A stretch of 64,000 nt of DNA, from contig CAMGYJ010000011.1 in assembly GCA_946122785.1 (NCBI GenBank), positions 310,001 to 374,000 on the forward strand, in the 5' to 3' direction. The notes beneath the pieces are model-generated. The model was given only the letters and a program-made list of their open reading frames with translations. It made no database searches and had not been told where the DNA came from. The stretch is from Linum tenue. Lineage: Eukaryota; Streptophyta; Magnoliopsida; Malpighiales; Linaceae. Both the position numbers and the translations under genes were made by a program. This document shows positions 42,946-53,301 of this stretch, piece by piece (position 1 is the first letter of the stretch; every line of letters starts with the position of its first letter).

Positions 42946-43294
42946 TGTTGATGTGACTTGAATTGGACTATCAGCCGTTACGACTGGATTAGTCGAGGGT
43001 CTCAATGTTATTTGGGTTCGGGTTATGGGTCTGGTCTGTAACCGTTTCTTTTGCCAGATTGGATTAGGTTTGGACCCACATGGAGAAGCACTATAAATAC
43101 TTCTCATACTCCTCTGTAATCTCTAATCTCCTCGATATAGTGAAACTGGCTCTCCCTCTCCCCTGGACGTAGCTAACACACATTTTGTTAGTGAACCCCA
43201 CGTAAATCGTGTGTCATGTTTTCGATTCTCCCTTTCGTATTCTTGCGTTCTCGATTCCAGCAATTTCACAATCCGTAGCAGCGCGTTTATAACA
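42946..43294 (+). mobile_element. Copia 5' LTR
   Basis: Starts TGTTGATGTGACTTGAATTG and ends TTTATAACA, just before a primer-binding site GTGGTATCAGAGTC (43296-43309). Its first bases are part of the target duplication of the adjoining LINE. Related to the solo LTR at 45046-45421 (shared ACACATTTTGTTAGTGAACC-like segment). Confidence 0.8.
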
Positions 43295-43346
43295 AGTGGT
43301 ATCAGAGTCGCGGCTGAAAATCAGGCTAGGGTTTCAATTCTAAAGA

Positions 43347-44813
43347 ATGACATCGATGAACATGAAGACCGAGAAGTTCACAGGGAAGAACAACTTCGCT
43401 ATATGGCAGATCAAGATGCAGGCTTTATTGAAACAACAAGGACTGTGGGGGCCACTGTCTGCGAAACAGAAGAAGTCAGCGGTCAATGACTATGAGTGGA
43501 ATACCCTGGAGGAGAAGGCACACTCGACCATCATGTTATCATTGTCTAATGATGTCCTCATTGAAGTCGCTGCTGAGAAGACTGCTGCGGGCTTGTGGTT
43601 GAAACTGGAGATTCAGTATATGACGAAGTCTCTAACCAACAAGCTGCATCTCAAGCAACGGTTTTTAAGCTTGGGGATGAAAGAAGGTACGCATTTGAGG
43701 GAACATCTCGAACAACGTAACTCTATTTTGCTCGATCTACGTAATATAGATGTTCAAGTTGATGATGAGGATACTGCCCTAATCCTTATAGTTTCTTTGC
43801 CGAGTTCATATGAGAATTTTGTTGATTCTTTTATTGCCGGTAAAGAAAGCGTGTCGTTGGAGGATGTCAAGTATGCTCTTCATACGAGAGAGATCATGCA
43901 TAAGGCGCCCGGATCTGGTACAGGTGGTGAGGCATCGGGTTTGGCTGTTACAGGTGGAAAGGGAAAGAAGAAATCTGGTAAAGGGAATTCGAACAAGAAT
44001 TCCAGGGTCCCGGTCCACAGGCAGGTGATGCTTGTCACAACTGCAAAGAAGTGGGGCATTGGAAGTACAACTGTCCAAGAAGAAGAGGGAAACAGAAGAA
44101 ACGAAGTTCAGTTGCCGTAGCAGAAGTGGTCAACAGTTCTGATAACGATCTCGCCTTGGCTGTAGATGAGAAGGCACATCGTGGGGATGTGTGGTTTCTG
44201 GATACTGCAGCCTCATACCATATGTCTCTGAACAGGGATTGTTTCACAACCTATGAGCAGATAGATGGTGGTAATGTGGTCATTGCGAATGGAGTTGTCT
44301 GCAAGGTTGTTGGAATCGGGTCCATAAAGGTTCGAGCACATGATGGTTTGTTCTGTACCTTGAATGATGTCAGACATGTTCCACGAATGACAAAGAACCT
44401 GATCTCCTTAAGTCTACTCGACAGCAACGACTTCAGTTTCAAAGGAAAAGGTGGAGTTGTGTATGTCTGCAAGCGTTCGAGGAAGGTACTGAAAGGCGTG
44501 AAATGTGGTACCTTGTATGCATTACAAAGAAATGTGTTGTCAGTTTCTGGTGTAGTTGCATCGTCTCAGGTTCTTCAGGAAGATATGACCACTCTCTGGC
44601 ACATGAGACAGGGGATGCAAGTTCCATCGAAGAGGGATCTTCTTTGCGGGCACAAGGTGCAAATTTTGGAATTCTGTGAGCATTATGTGTTTGGGAAGCT
44701 ACATCGCAACAAGCTTCCCAAGAAGGGATCCACTGGACGAAGGGGATACTGGATTACCTCCACTCCGACCGTTGGGGTCCTTCATGAGTTGAATCCATTG
44801 GAGGCAGCAGGTA
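43347..44813 (+). pseudogene. Copia gag-PR, truncated in integrase
   Basis: gag MTSMNMKTEKFTGKNNFAIW with the UBN2-type order (QMKMQALLK-like, THLREHLEQRNSILLDLRNI, DEDTALILIVSLPSSYENFV), TNT1/Tork-like. A one-base shift near 44040 breaks the CCHC knuckle (CHNC on one side, GHWKYNC on the other). Protease DTAASYH (usual DTGASYH) near 44200. Pre-integrase LWHMRQGM and a decayed HTDRWGPS, then GGSRYF at about 44808-44813, where the element stops and the DUF26-flank duplicate begins. RT, RNase H and 3' LTR are absent. Confidence 0.88.
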
Positions 44814-45045
44814 TTTATCCTTTTTCCTCTTTTTCATCTTTGTTGGTATTGTTGTTTGCTATTATTTTCCATTTGTTATGGTCTCTTTGCAGGATTTCGT
44901 CATTATTTTGCTTCATAACTTTTTGGTAATAAACAGAATTAGTCAACAAGTTAAGGAATATATACTGAGTTGAACTTTGGCAAACTAGCCATTTTTTATA
45001 GAGGAGGAATATAAGTTGATTTTTATAGTTAAATGCTATTGAAGA

Positions 45046-45421
45046 TGTTAGGATATGACTTGAATTTGATTTGGGTTTGTTTTGTGTTTTAGGCCTGCTG
45101 TTTGGGTTTGGGATTGGGTTTTGGTTTGGCCTTTTTCCTTGTATGTTTGGGAAAATGTATTTGGTTTTCTGTTTGGGATTAGGAGAAGAGTTCTATAAAT
45201 ACTCTTCATCACCCTAGTCTATAGTAAGGGTCAGTCAGGTTAGTTTGTTTGATTTGTCCGTCCGGAATTTGGTTTGTAACCTGTACTCTCCTCAAATTAG
45301 TGAAATTTGTTCTCCCCTGCCCGTGGATTAGCTAGCACACATTGTGTTAGTGAACCACGTTAAATTTGTGTTCGTTCGTGTTGGTTTGGATTCTCGATTG
45401 CCACGCTTCTGTTTCGATATA
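45046..45421 (+). mobile_element. Solo Copia LTR in duplicate X
   Basis: TGTTAGGATATGACTTGAAT at the start, related to the Copia LTR at 42946 (both carry CTAGC-ACACA-TT-GTTAGTGAACC-ACGT). The duplicate Y sequence CTATTGAAGAAGTAATTC (about 53330-53347) is the empty site. A short AAGA-like duplication at the edges is ambiguous. Confidence 0.8.
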
Positions 45422-45565
45422 AGAAGTAATTCAATACAAGTAATGTTACGATTAGGCCAAACCCTAATTAATTCGCGGCTAACCAACATTTTATTCAAGT
45501 GATACTCCAGCACCATAGCTAGAGGTACAATCTTTCTTTTTCTCGATCACTCATTCCCTCTTTGA

Positions 45566-45632
45566 TTGTTTTTTGCAGTCTAGTTTCCTCTTTAATTAGT
45601 GTGGTTTTATTTCGATGATATTTAGCTGCTAC
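45566..45632 (+). promoter_or_regulatory. Upstream module in duplicate X
   Basis: TTGCAGTCTAGTTTCCTC, TAGTGTGGTTTTATTTCG, then TTAGCTGCTACGTACG. The last block has changed from GCAGCGGCT to AGCTGCT. No gene follows. Confidence 0.45.
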
Positions 45633-45840
45633 GTACGTAGGGAACGACGAACTCCTGCAACTAGCTACCGTTTACACCAAAAAAAAAAAAAATTGTAACC
45701 AACAGTCACTCCGTATATAATTTCTTCTTGCAACTATACAAAAAAATACAAAAAAAAATTATTTTCCATAATTAATCATGTATAATTGTTTTTAAAGAAA
45801 CCGTCCAACTTAATATGTTATAGTTTATTCAGACTAAGAC

Positions 45841-48307
45841 GATCCAGGCATGGGTTCAGGTGCTTAAGCCCATATATTTAAGAAGATGCTTAAACTCTTC
45901 TTATTGGCTAATAGAAATTTAGGTAGTTAGTAATTAGTTTGTAGTTAGCCGTAGTTAATTTTTAGTTAAGGTCAATTAGGGAATTTTAATTATTGAAAAA
46001 ATGGATCCAAATAAGGGTTAGGTTTTTTTAACCCGCATGCCGCATCCCTTTATTCCAGCGAGTTTGGATTCTCCTGCGGCTGCCTGCCTACCGTCTCGTT
46101 TTCCGGCCAGAGTCTTCGCTTCACCGTCGACGAGGAAGCTGGTCATCGGCCTGCTCCCGGAGGTTGCAGTGTTGGCGCCTGATCGATTTCGTATGGGCTC
46201 GTCGTCGGGGGATGGGTGTGAGTAGTGGTCGTCGAGTTTCCGTCGAACATGGTTTTCTTTGGTCATCGCGACGACCAGTCTTCTGCAACGTCCACGAGCC
46301 CGCCGGATTATGTACGTTCGGTGAAGTGCATCCGTGAAATTTGGGATCCTTGCTTCTGTTAGGCATCACGTAAGTGATGAAGAAGCAAAGGAACGCAGCC
46401 ATCAATTGAAGCCTTAGTTGTCTTCAAGATTCAGTGATTGTTAATGAGCCTTTTTTGTGGTACCCAGGTTTCAGGGGGGGATTTTTGTTTTAATTATTGG
46501 TACAAATTCATTATCTCGGTATTATTAAAAGCTCTTTATTAATTATATGTCGTCATTTTTCAACGTAAATTATTCTCGGTTATCAATGACCGCTAAATAG
46601 ACTATTCGCATTTTTTTTTACAAGTGTTAACAATTTAACGTAACATTATCAACATTCCTATAAAGTACCATTAACAATATCCTATTAAATAACGTTGACA
46701 ATGTCCTATTGAATAGATGAAAACTGATGATAATTATTTTGAGGACGATATCAATAAACTTTAGTAATGACAACATAAGGGATGAAAATGATATCACTAA
46801 TAATGAAATCATGAATCATTAACAATTATATTCTAAACACGAACAATGTCATAATGAATAATTGATAATTACCATCAAAACATGAATAATATTGGTTAAT
46901 AATATTGATAATTCCTTCGTAATAGTTGATAACAATAAACAAAAACCCAACAATATGCTTTATCAAACGTGCAATAAATTTGCATATCATATACAAATTC
47001 TTCCATCCGGTTTGATAATGATGGTGCATAACATTCATAATTCCTTCTAGCGATAACAATACCAATAATATAATTTTTCAAGACGTTAATAAACTTGACT
47101 TGAAAATGTGAAACCGATAATATACTTTCTCAATATTATCCAATATAAACAAACTAACATTAATAATGGACATCGAGGCATTGATAACGACAGTCTAAAA
47201 CATTAATAACTTATGTGTGTCACGTTGCAAATACAAGCAAATCATTTATAATGATTGAATTTATATGGTTAATAATCATAGTACAAAAACATTAATAATT
47301 AAGTTGTGTTTCATTTGAAATGCAAGCAATATCATTGATAATTATCAAAATTAATGATCGTCAACCACACTACATATTATTAATGATTCCTTCTCAAATA
47401 TTGATACGCTTATAGCAACCCGTTGATAGTGATACGAATTATGATATTGATTATTATGGAAACGTTAATAACCACAATATATTTCATTAACAATGCCTAT
47501 ATTAAAAATTGTTAACAATGTTTGGCGCCTATATATACCAAATCGTTATCAACGTAAAACATAAACAATCTATTATAAAAAGTTAACAATCAACCATGAA
47601 AAGATTAATAATCCCCACATAGATGCAACAGCACGACAAAAAATCTTTAATAACCATACAATGAATCGTTGATAATTACTTCACAAAACGTTAATACAAA
47701 GATCCGCTTAGGTTAAGAACCACACCCACGATGTATAATCTACTGAGAAGATGTCGACGGGAATCTTCAACGATGGAATGCCCGACGTTGTGAAGCTGCT
47801 CCTCCCGGTGGGATTAGCGGCGTTGAAACAATGGAAGGAAAGAGGCTGTGAAGCTGCGAGTTGAACTAGATTCACGATGCTACAAACAGCAGAAGGAAAG
47901 TAGTTCAGAAGCTGCGGGTTTAACGAGATTCGCGGCGCTGCAGGCGGATGGAGAAGCTGTAGGCTCCTCGTGTGCGTCACTGCAACGATGGGAGGAAGAC
48001 GCCGGGAAGTTGCTCCTTCCGACGAGAATCACGGCGCTATAATGATGGAAGGAAAACGTCGACGGCGAGTAGGTTTAGGGTTAGAGAGGACAACCGTCTT
48101 CCCAAAAAATGGTTTCGGCCGTCTCTTAATAAATCATGCGTTTAATTTTCATTATTAAAATATCATTAATATTTACTATATTCATTTTTTACCCTTGTAG
48201 GTAGTTAGTCAATGATTAGTAATGTTTTTCTCTCCCCTCTTCCTATTGGTTGGAATAGGTTTAAGATCCTCCTTAAGGAATGGGGCTTAAGGACCGGATC
48301 TGACCCG
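45841..48307. mobile_element. 2.47-kb TIR element, unassigned
   Basis: Proved by the empty site in duplicate Y (CTAAGACTATCCAAG at about 53754-53768). Inserted between GAC (45838-45840) and GAC (48308-48310). The ends are long imperfect inverted repeats: left GGTGCTTAAGCCCATATATT and then AAGATGCTTAAAC; right, read inward, GGTCCTTAAGCCCCATTCC and then AGGATCTTAAAC. The interior has two GC-richer blocks (46020-46290, 47720-48110) around an AT-rich core full of RTTRATAA motifs. No transposase. A 3-bp duplication does not fit Harbinger (TWA) or MULE (9 bp); the superfamily is not assigned. Confidence 0.7.
46500..47700. repeat. RTTRATAAY motif-dense core
   Basis: About 1.2 kb of AT-rich DNA with some 30 variants of CATTAATAA, CGTTGATAA and CGTTAATAA and their complements, spaced roughly every 30-50 bases. 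There is no fixed period. It lies within the TIR element 45841-48307. Confidence 0.6.
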
Positions 48308-48310
48308 GAC

Positions 48311-48660
48311 TATCCAAGATAACTATATGTTTTTTTAAACAGTTGAATTAAATATAGGATAAATTACAAATTTCGTCCCGGGATTTACCAAATTATTTTA
48401 CGTTTGCCACTAAAAAAGTTATATTTCATTCAAGATTACAAAAATTATTTCAATCATTCAAGTTTGGTCACTGACTCACTGGTCATCCAATTAACTTCAT
48501 TTTATTTGACGATCAACTCTCATAATTTATTATTAAATTAGTGACATGACAACTAAAAAATCATAAAATAAATAATTTAATCTTTTAAAATTTTCACCCC
48601 ACTATCATGATTATTAAAAAATACAAAATCTAATTTCTTTGATTAGCCACACCAAGTCAC
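48311..48660. repeat. 350-bp flank repeat, copy 1
   Basis: Contains GGATAAATTACAAATTTCG, TTTGGTCACTGACTCACTGG and ACACCAAGTCACCAATACAT. Two other copies: 50172-50500 (more diverged) and 53761-54130 (very close). Marks the start of each tandem DUF26 unit in this part. Confidence 0.85.
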
Positions 48661-48671
48661 CAATACATGCT

Positions 48672-48739
48672 ACCAAAAATATCATCATCACCATCATCAT
48701 CGTTGTCGGAGAGAGTACTTTTGGAACGAAAGAAGGCAT
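48672..48739 (-). pseudogene. DUF26 signal-peptide stub
   Basis: On the minus strand, ATG at 48737-48739 starts a reading like MPSFVPKVLSPT, the signal peptide of genes 5 and 7, ending after about 20 codons at the repeat boundary (CATGCTACCAAAAATATC). The upstream flank to about 48850 is also conserved with gene 7. The mature domain is gone. A plus-strand frame here (48667-48861) is a shadow. Confidence 0.75.
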
Positions 48740-48857
48740 GTTTGATGTTCTTAATTTTTGTTTATCAGCTGCTGGTTAATATAATACTTTATGTACTATG
48801 CCGAAAGGACGGCATATATATATTGATATTCTCGAAGCAGAGTGGACGGCATCCACA

Positions 48858-49195
48858 TTAGAATTGCATTTGAAATTGTATTATGACATGATATTCATTT
48901 ACAATTGTATAATGTAATTGCATTGATATAGAGAACAATTGCATCTTTACAAGCTTGCATATAATGCAATTATGAAATGTAAGCCACATCATCTTTTTTA
49001 TTATTAAATTATTCATTAATTTTATTATTTGAGTGTTTATGTTTTAATAAATTAAATTTAAAAAATTAGTTATAATTGCAAGTTAATTGCATTAATATGG
49101 TGCACTGAAAATAAGATGAGTTAGATTGAGAAAAATGAAGTAACAATAAAAAAATACAAATGCAATTACAAATACAATTACGAAACTCTTAGATT
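48858..49195. mobile_element. Possible AT-rich MITE
   Basis: Starts AGAATTGCATTTGAAATTG and ends AATGCAATTACAAATACAAT, which are partly inverted, with an AT-rich interior holding more TTGCAATT-like motifs. No clear target duplication. Confidence 0.35.
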
Positions 49196-49221
49196 TAATA
49201 CACTCATGCATTCTGTCTTGT

Positions 49222-49640
49222 GATTTTGTTTTGCGGTCTATTTTATGTCTAGGGCGGCTTATTTGGTACTACTTCTCTCTCATAATCCCACTTTGCAGTC
49301 TACTTATTTTTTAATGCGGTCTTGTTTCGATCATTCATTCTTTATGTTGATGGCTTGGTTCCTTTCAGTCTAATTTTAGTCTAGTGGAGTCTTTTCTCGA
49401 TCACTCATTCCCTCTTTGATTCTTTTTGGCAGTCTAGTTTTTTTTTTTTTTTTTGCCAAAAGATAATTAGTATATTGATCAGAAATAAAGGTAGTTACAT
49501 CCTGGAATTGAGCTAGGCCAGAAAATTAAAGGAACGACTCGAAGTCGGGTACAATTGCAGAGCCTAGTTTTTTGGCAGTCTAGTTTCGTCTTTAATTAGT
49601 GTGGTTTATTTTGATGTATTCAGCTGCTACGTAGATAGGG
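49222..49640 (+). promoter_or_regulatory. Cluster of upstream-module copies
   Basis: At least four partial copies: TTGCGGTCTATTTTATGTCT (about 49222), TTTGCAGTCTACTTATTTTT (about 49292), TTCAGTCTAATTTTAGTCTA (about 49365), and TTGGCAGTCTAGTTTCGTCT (about 49573) continued by AGTGTGGTTTATTTTGATG and CAGCTGCTACGTAG. The last copy is split by a LINE tail (49441-49568). No gene follows. Confidence 0.45.
49441..49568 (-). mobile_element. 128-bp LINE tail with 18-bp TSD
   Basis: Minus-orientation fragment ending ATTATCTTTTGGC and an A run, as L1 LINE 3' ends do. It is flanked by an 18-bp perfect duplication, TTTTTGGCAGTCTAGTTT, at 49423-49440 and 49569-49586. An extreme 5' truncation. The target is the core of an upstream module. 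Confidence 0.85.
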
Positions 49641-49669
49641 AACGACGAGCTCGTCCAACTACCTATCTT

Positions 49670-50171
49670 TTACGCCCGTTAACCGATAACCAAAAATTAT
49701 ATGCTTTGGCCGGTCGGATGGAAGGAGAGTTGTTTTGATTAACTGATTAACCGATGGTGATAACCGGCTAACCGAAACACTAACCAACATTTTTCCCAAA
49801 CGTTGCTGCTCTCCCCCCCCCCCCCCCCAAATCCCCTAACCGAAAATTATATGCTTAGATGTATTTTCTATGCAAAAGGGATTGAGACTTTACTTTGTGT
49901 GTAATTTATATATAGAAAGGTATGTTTGAACCTTTAATTTTAGACGATTTTAATGATTTTTTCATGCAAGTGGCCTGTTTCGGTTCGGTTACCCGGTTAT
50001 AACGAAACCGCTATCATTTTTCGGTTACCTTGGCTAATCGAGCGGTCGGTTGTCCCGGTTAACCGAGGCAGTAAGGTCAGTCGGTGGTCGGCAGGGGGAG
50101 ATGGTGGTTCGATTAATCGATAATCGATCAATCGGTTTTCGGTTATAACCGAACTGACCGGTCTCCACCCC
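49670..50171. other. CGGTTAACCG-rich DNA, hAT-like end
   Basis: Many TTAACCGA, CGGTTAACC and CGGTTATAACCG motifs in both orientations. It ends GACCGGTCTCCACCCCTA, whose complement TAGGGGTGGAGACCGGTC looks like a terminus of a small hAT-like element. A C17 run lies near 49815. The left end was not identified. Confidence 0.4.
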
Positions 50172-50500
50172 TAAAATATAGGATAAATTACAAGTTTTGT
50201 CCCAGGATTTACTAAATTATTTCACGTTTGCCACAAAGATGTTATATTTCGTTCGGGATCACAAAGATTATTTGAATCTTTCAAGTTTGGTCACTGACTC
50301 ACAGATCGTGCAATTAACTTCATTTTATTTGAAGTTCAACTCTCATAGTTCACTATTAAATTAGTAACGTGACAATTGAAAAATAATAAAATAAATAATT
50401 TAATCTTTTAAAATTTTCACCTCACTATCATGATTATTAAAAAAAATAAAAAAAATCTAATTTCTTTGATTCACCACACCAAGTCCCCAATACCGAACAT
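50172..50500. repeat. 350-bp flank repeat, copy 2
   Basis: Diverged copy of 48311-48660 and 53761-54130 (ATATAGGATAAATTACAAG, TTTGGTCACTGACTCACAGA, CACACCAAGTCCCCAATACC). It begins the unit that leads into duplicate Y. Confidence 0.8.
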
Positions 50501-50653
50501 CCAGCACCACCGGAGGATCACCTCGTCGCTGCCACACTCGATTCAATCAAAGTCGTCTGCAATGTGACCGAACTGCAGGACATCCTCAATGTCTCAATCC
50601 AAGTTTCCATGAAGAGGTTCACGGATCTGGCTTCCCTGTTTCGGAATTCGTAA
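50501..50653 (+). pseudogene. Coding-like relic, copy 1
   Basis: A plus frame VCNVTELQDILNVSIQVSMK, then RFTDLASLFRNS and TAA (50651-50653). It is shared with 54150-54319 (VTEPEDILNVSIQVSLK, RFADLASLF, stop). I do not recognise a family. Conservation of the frame in two repeats hints at a former host exon carried with the duplicated unit. Confidence 0.4.
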
Positions 50654-51561
50654 AGCGGCAAGTGAGGATCGAAGGTCTTCGGTGTATGATTGTGTGATCA
50701 TTTGGGGGAGGGCGTTAGTGGTATGATGTGACGTTAGTATGACTATTGTGGTAAGATCATAATATGACAGATATGATAGTGATAATACTACAACCAACAC
50801 GTATGTTTTGAAAAATATTTTGTTTACTTGTTGAAATAATAGGAAAAATGGATATCATTGTATAGATCTTAGTTAATGTCGTATTTCCATGCAAAATTTT
50901 TTAAATTCTGAGTCAAAACCAAAGAGATATAACCGATTAAGAAAATAATTGATTTGACAAAAGCAGTCATTGACTAGTAAAAAGAGTTTCTCTGTGATCA
51001 ACGGCAAACTGTCGGCTAACAAAAAATACATGAAAATTACCATGTCGCCCCTCCCCTCCCCACTCCATTCCTTATCCATGTGTTTTTTTGGGCATCGGAT
51101 GAGGTAAATTTGAACGGCCAGGATTTCAGTTTTATAAGATTTTGTAGTAGATGAGTTTTGCACTTTATTCGCTCCCCTATAAAACGAGTGCTTTTTATTT
51201 CATTCTGAATCTCTTCTATTAAATTCCGGCATGGCTATATTCAGTTTCAGTTACCTTACAAGCATTATTTATACTTTCCTCATTCACTTGGTTAAATTCA
51301 GGGAGACACATCCTCCTTTTATCAGTGTACGTGTATCAATGTTTGTGAAATCGTACCGAACTGATTGTGTATCTGAGAAAATTTCTAATGGAGTATAAAC
51401 CGGAAGGCTTTTTTTGCGGTATGAAATGGTTAAACCACGACTAAATCATAATTTCAGTACAAAATATCTTACCACTGACTTTCTGGTGCAACCTCTGGTA
51501 CGATTTTACAATTATTGATGAAAATTCTTAAGTGATAGGTTTTGTTGATTCCTTCAGATAC
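50654..51561. other. Spacer before duplicate Y
   Basis: No gene. About 50845-50960 is similar to two stretches near 54328-54470 and 54475-54600 (ATGGATATCATTGTRTA, CATGCAAAA, AAAGAGATAT), part of the tandem unit. Confidence 0.6.
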
Positions 51562-51767
51562 TATTTATCCTTTTTCCTCTTTTTCATCTTTGTTGGTATT
51601 GTTGTTTGCTATTATTTTCCATTTGTTATGGTCTCTTTGCAGGATTTCTTCATTATTTTGCTTCATAACTTTTTGGTAATAAACAGAATTAGTCAACAAG
51701 TTAAGGAATATATACTGAGTTGAACTTTGGCAAACTAGCCATTTTTTTTATATAGGAGGAATATAAG

Positions 51768-53301
51768 GGGAGCGGATCCCCTCAGTAACCAATACTTCAG
51801 TAATCATTAGTAACCCCTTCCCCTGGCCCCCACGTGTCAGCTTTTTCTTTTTATTTAAAAAAAATACGGAGGGGCACTAAGGTAAAATTGCACCCCTATT
51901 TAATGATGTCTCTGACGCGCTGACGCTGACCAGATCACATCAGCGCCTTCTCTCTCCTCAAACAACCTTTAATTTTCCTTCTCTTAATCTTTAACGGACG
52001 ATTTCTCACTCGTTTTAAGTCGGAATTTAATTTTTTTGCACAGTTAGATCAGATTAATTGTGCTCTTCAAAATGATATCCACTTTGATATTTTTCAGACA
52101 TAAAAAAATTTGTCAGTTATTACCAGTCATTACCATATGGTAATGACTGGTATTGACCATACCATATGGTATGAAAAAATTTGGCACATCAATATATATT
52201 ACGTTACCACCCAATACCATATGGTATAGTGTGGTAATATCAATATATATTTCGTTACCACCCAATACCATATGGTATAGTGTGGTAATATCAACATATG
52301 GTAAATCTAACTACCATACAATGCCAACATAGTAGAACATGGTTAATCGAATGAACACAAATTAATTGTAATTACCATACAATACCACATGGTATGAGAA
52401 GTTAAAACCATATAAAAATAATATAAATCTAATTACAACCCTTTTACGACCATAGTAAAACACGATATCCATAAAAATACATTTCGTTACCACACTTTAC
52501 CATATGGTATACATTTTACCATATGGTATAGACACATTACCATATGGTATATACACATTACCATATGGTATATACACATTACCATATGGTAATGTGTCAA
52601 TACCATAAGGTATCGACACATTACCATATGGTATAGTGTGGTAATCTCAATATATATTCTCAAAGAAGGGGAAACAGAAGGAGGAAGAGGAAAAAAACTT
52701 GTCTTCTGTCTCCTGTCATTTACTCCTCCGCAATGAAGAACACCGAATGCAAAAAGAAAGAAAAAGAGGAAGAAGATCGGAATTAATTCACAAACAAATA
52801 CTAAAACACAAAAGATGCAAACTCAACTCACCTAGATCTGTCCCCTCTTTGACAATATGGAGCATCATCGATTTTGAGGCCGATAAAAGAAAAAAACAGA
52901 AGGAAGGAGCAGCTTGAGAGTAGAAGGATTTGGAGCCTCACCGAATTTGAAGTGGGAGGCTGCAATTTATTCATCGATTGTTGGAGAAAAAAATGAAGAA
53001 CAAGAGAAGAAATGAGATTTAGATCTGGAAAAAGAATTTTGGAAGAGAGAAAGGAAGAAAGAGAAAAGAGAGAGGAAGAGAAAAGTCTGCTTTTTCTCTT
53101 TCCTCCATTAAAAGACAACACATATAAATGCTGGAAAAAATAAAAAAAAAAGGAAAGAAATCAAATTTCAAAAATCGGACAAAAATGCCCCTCCTCACTC
53201 CACGTGCAGCCCAACAATATAATAATGTCATCCCTAGATCTACGGTCCGGATTTAATACTGATAGGTCAGTAACCAATGGTTACTGACACTATCTGCTGC
53301 C
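51768..53301. mobile_element. Non-autonomous MULE, copy 2
   Basis: 1.53 kb, flanked by GAATATAAG at 51759-51767 and 53302-53310 (9 bp). Ends: left GGGAGCGGATCCCCTCAGTA, right read inward GGCAGCAGATAGTGTCAGTA. The empty site is in duplicate X (GGAATATAAGTTGA at about 45007-45020). The interior has an array of TACCATATGGTA palindromes (about 52120-52640) and an A/G-rich block (52660-53130) of unknown origin whose short frames I do not trust. Same family as 6267-7283, in inverse orientation. Confidence 0.85.
52120..52640. repeat. TACCATATGGTA palindrome array
   Basis: More than ten copies of the 12-bp perfect palindrome TACCATATGGTA or its ACCATATGGTAT variants, some in direct tandem (CACATTACCATATGGTATA repeated four times at about 52543-52600). 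Isolated copies occur in the relative at 6267-7283 (near 6535 and 7015). Confidence 0.85.

Larger units (their letters stand above)
44814..45840. repeat. DUF26 flank duplicate X
   Basis: Matches duplicate Y (51562-51767 plus 53302-53760) nearly base for base, apart from inserts, and matches more distantly the 3' flank of DUF26 gene 7 (about 54670-55000). It includes the family's 3' flank (ACCATAGCTAGAGGTACAAT at about 45515) but no DUF26 coding, then a plus-strand upstream module. A gene-less relic of a tandem unit. It contains a solo LTR and is followed by a TIR element. Confidence 0.85.

Noticed and set aside
46037..46266. Frames on both strands in the left GC-rich block
   Set aside because: Both strands are open because of base composition; no recognisable protein.
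47848..48158. Plus frames in the GC-rich block of the TIR element as a gene
   Set aside because: Overlapping short frames through internal repeats, no domain and no conserved start. Kept as possible captured sequence only.
49813..49829. C-run near 49815 as a G-quadruplex
   Set aside because: A single homopolymer run next to transposon-like DNA; more likely slippage or assembly noise.
52120..52640. Regular TACCATATGGTA repeats as a CRISPR-like array
   Set aside because: Repeats are short palindromes without uniform unique spacers, inside a transposon in plant DNA; no cas genes.
52699..53231. Frames in the A/G-rich part of the second MULE
   Set aside because: Low-complexity Lys/Glu or Phe/Ser/Leu-rich translations of polypurine DNA; no evidence of a gene.
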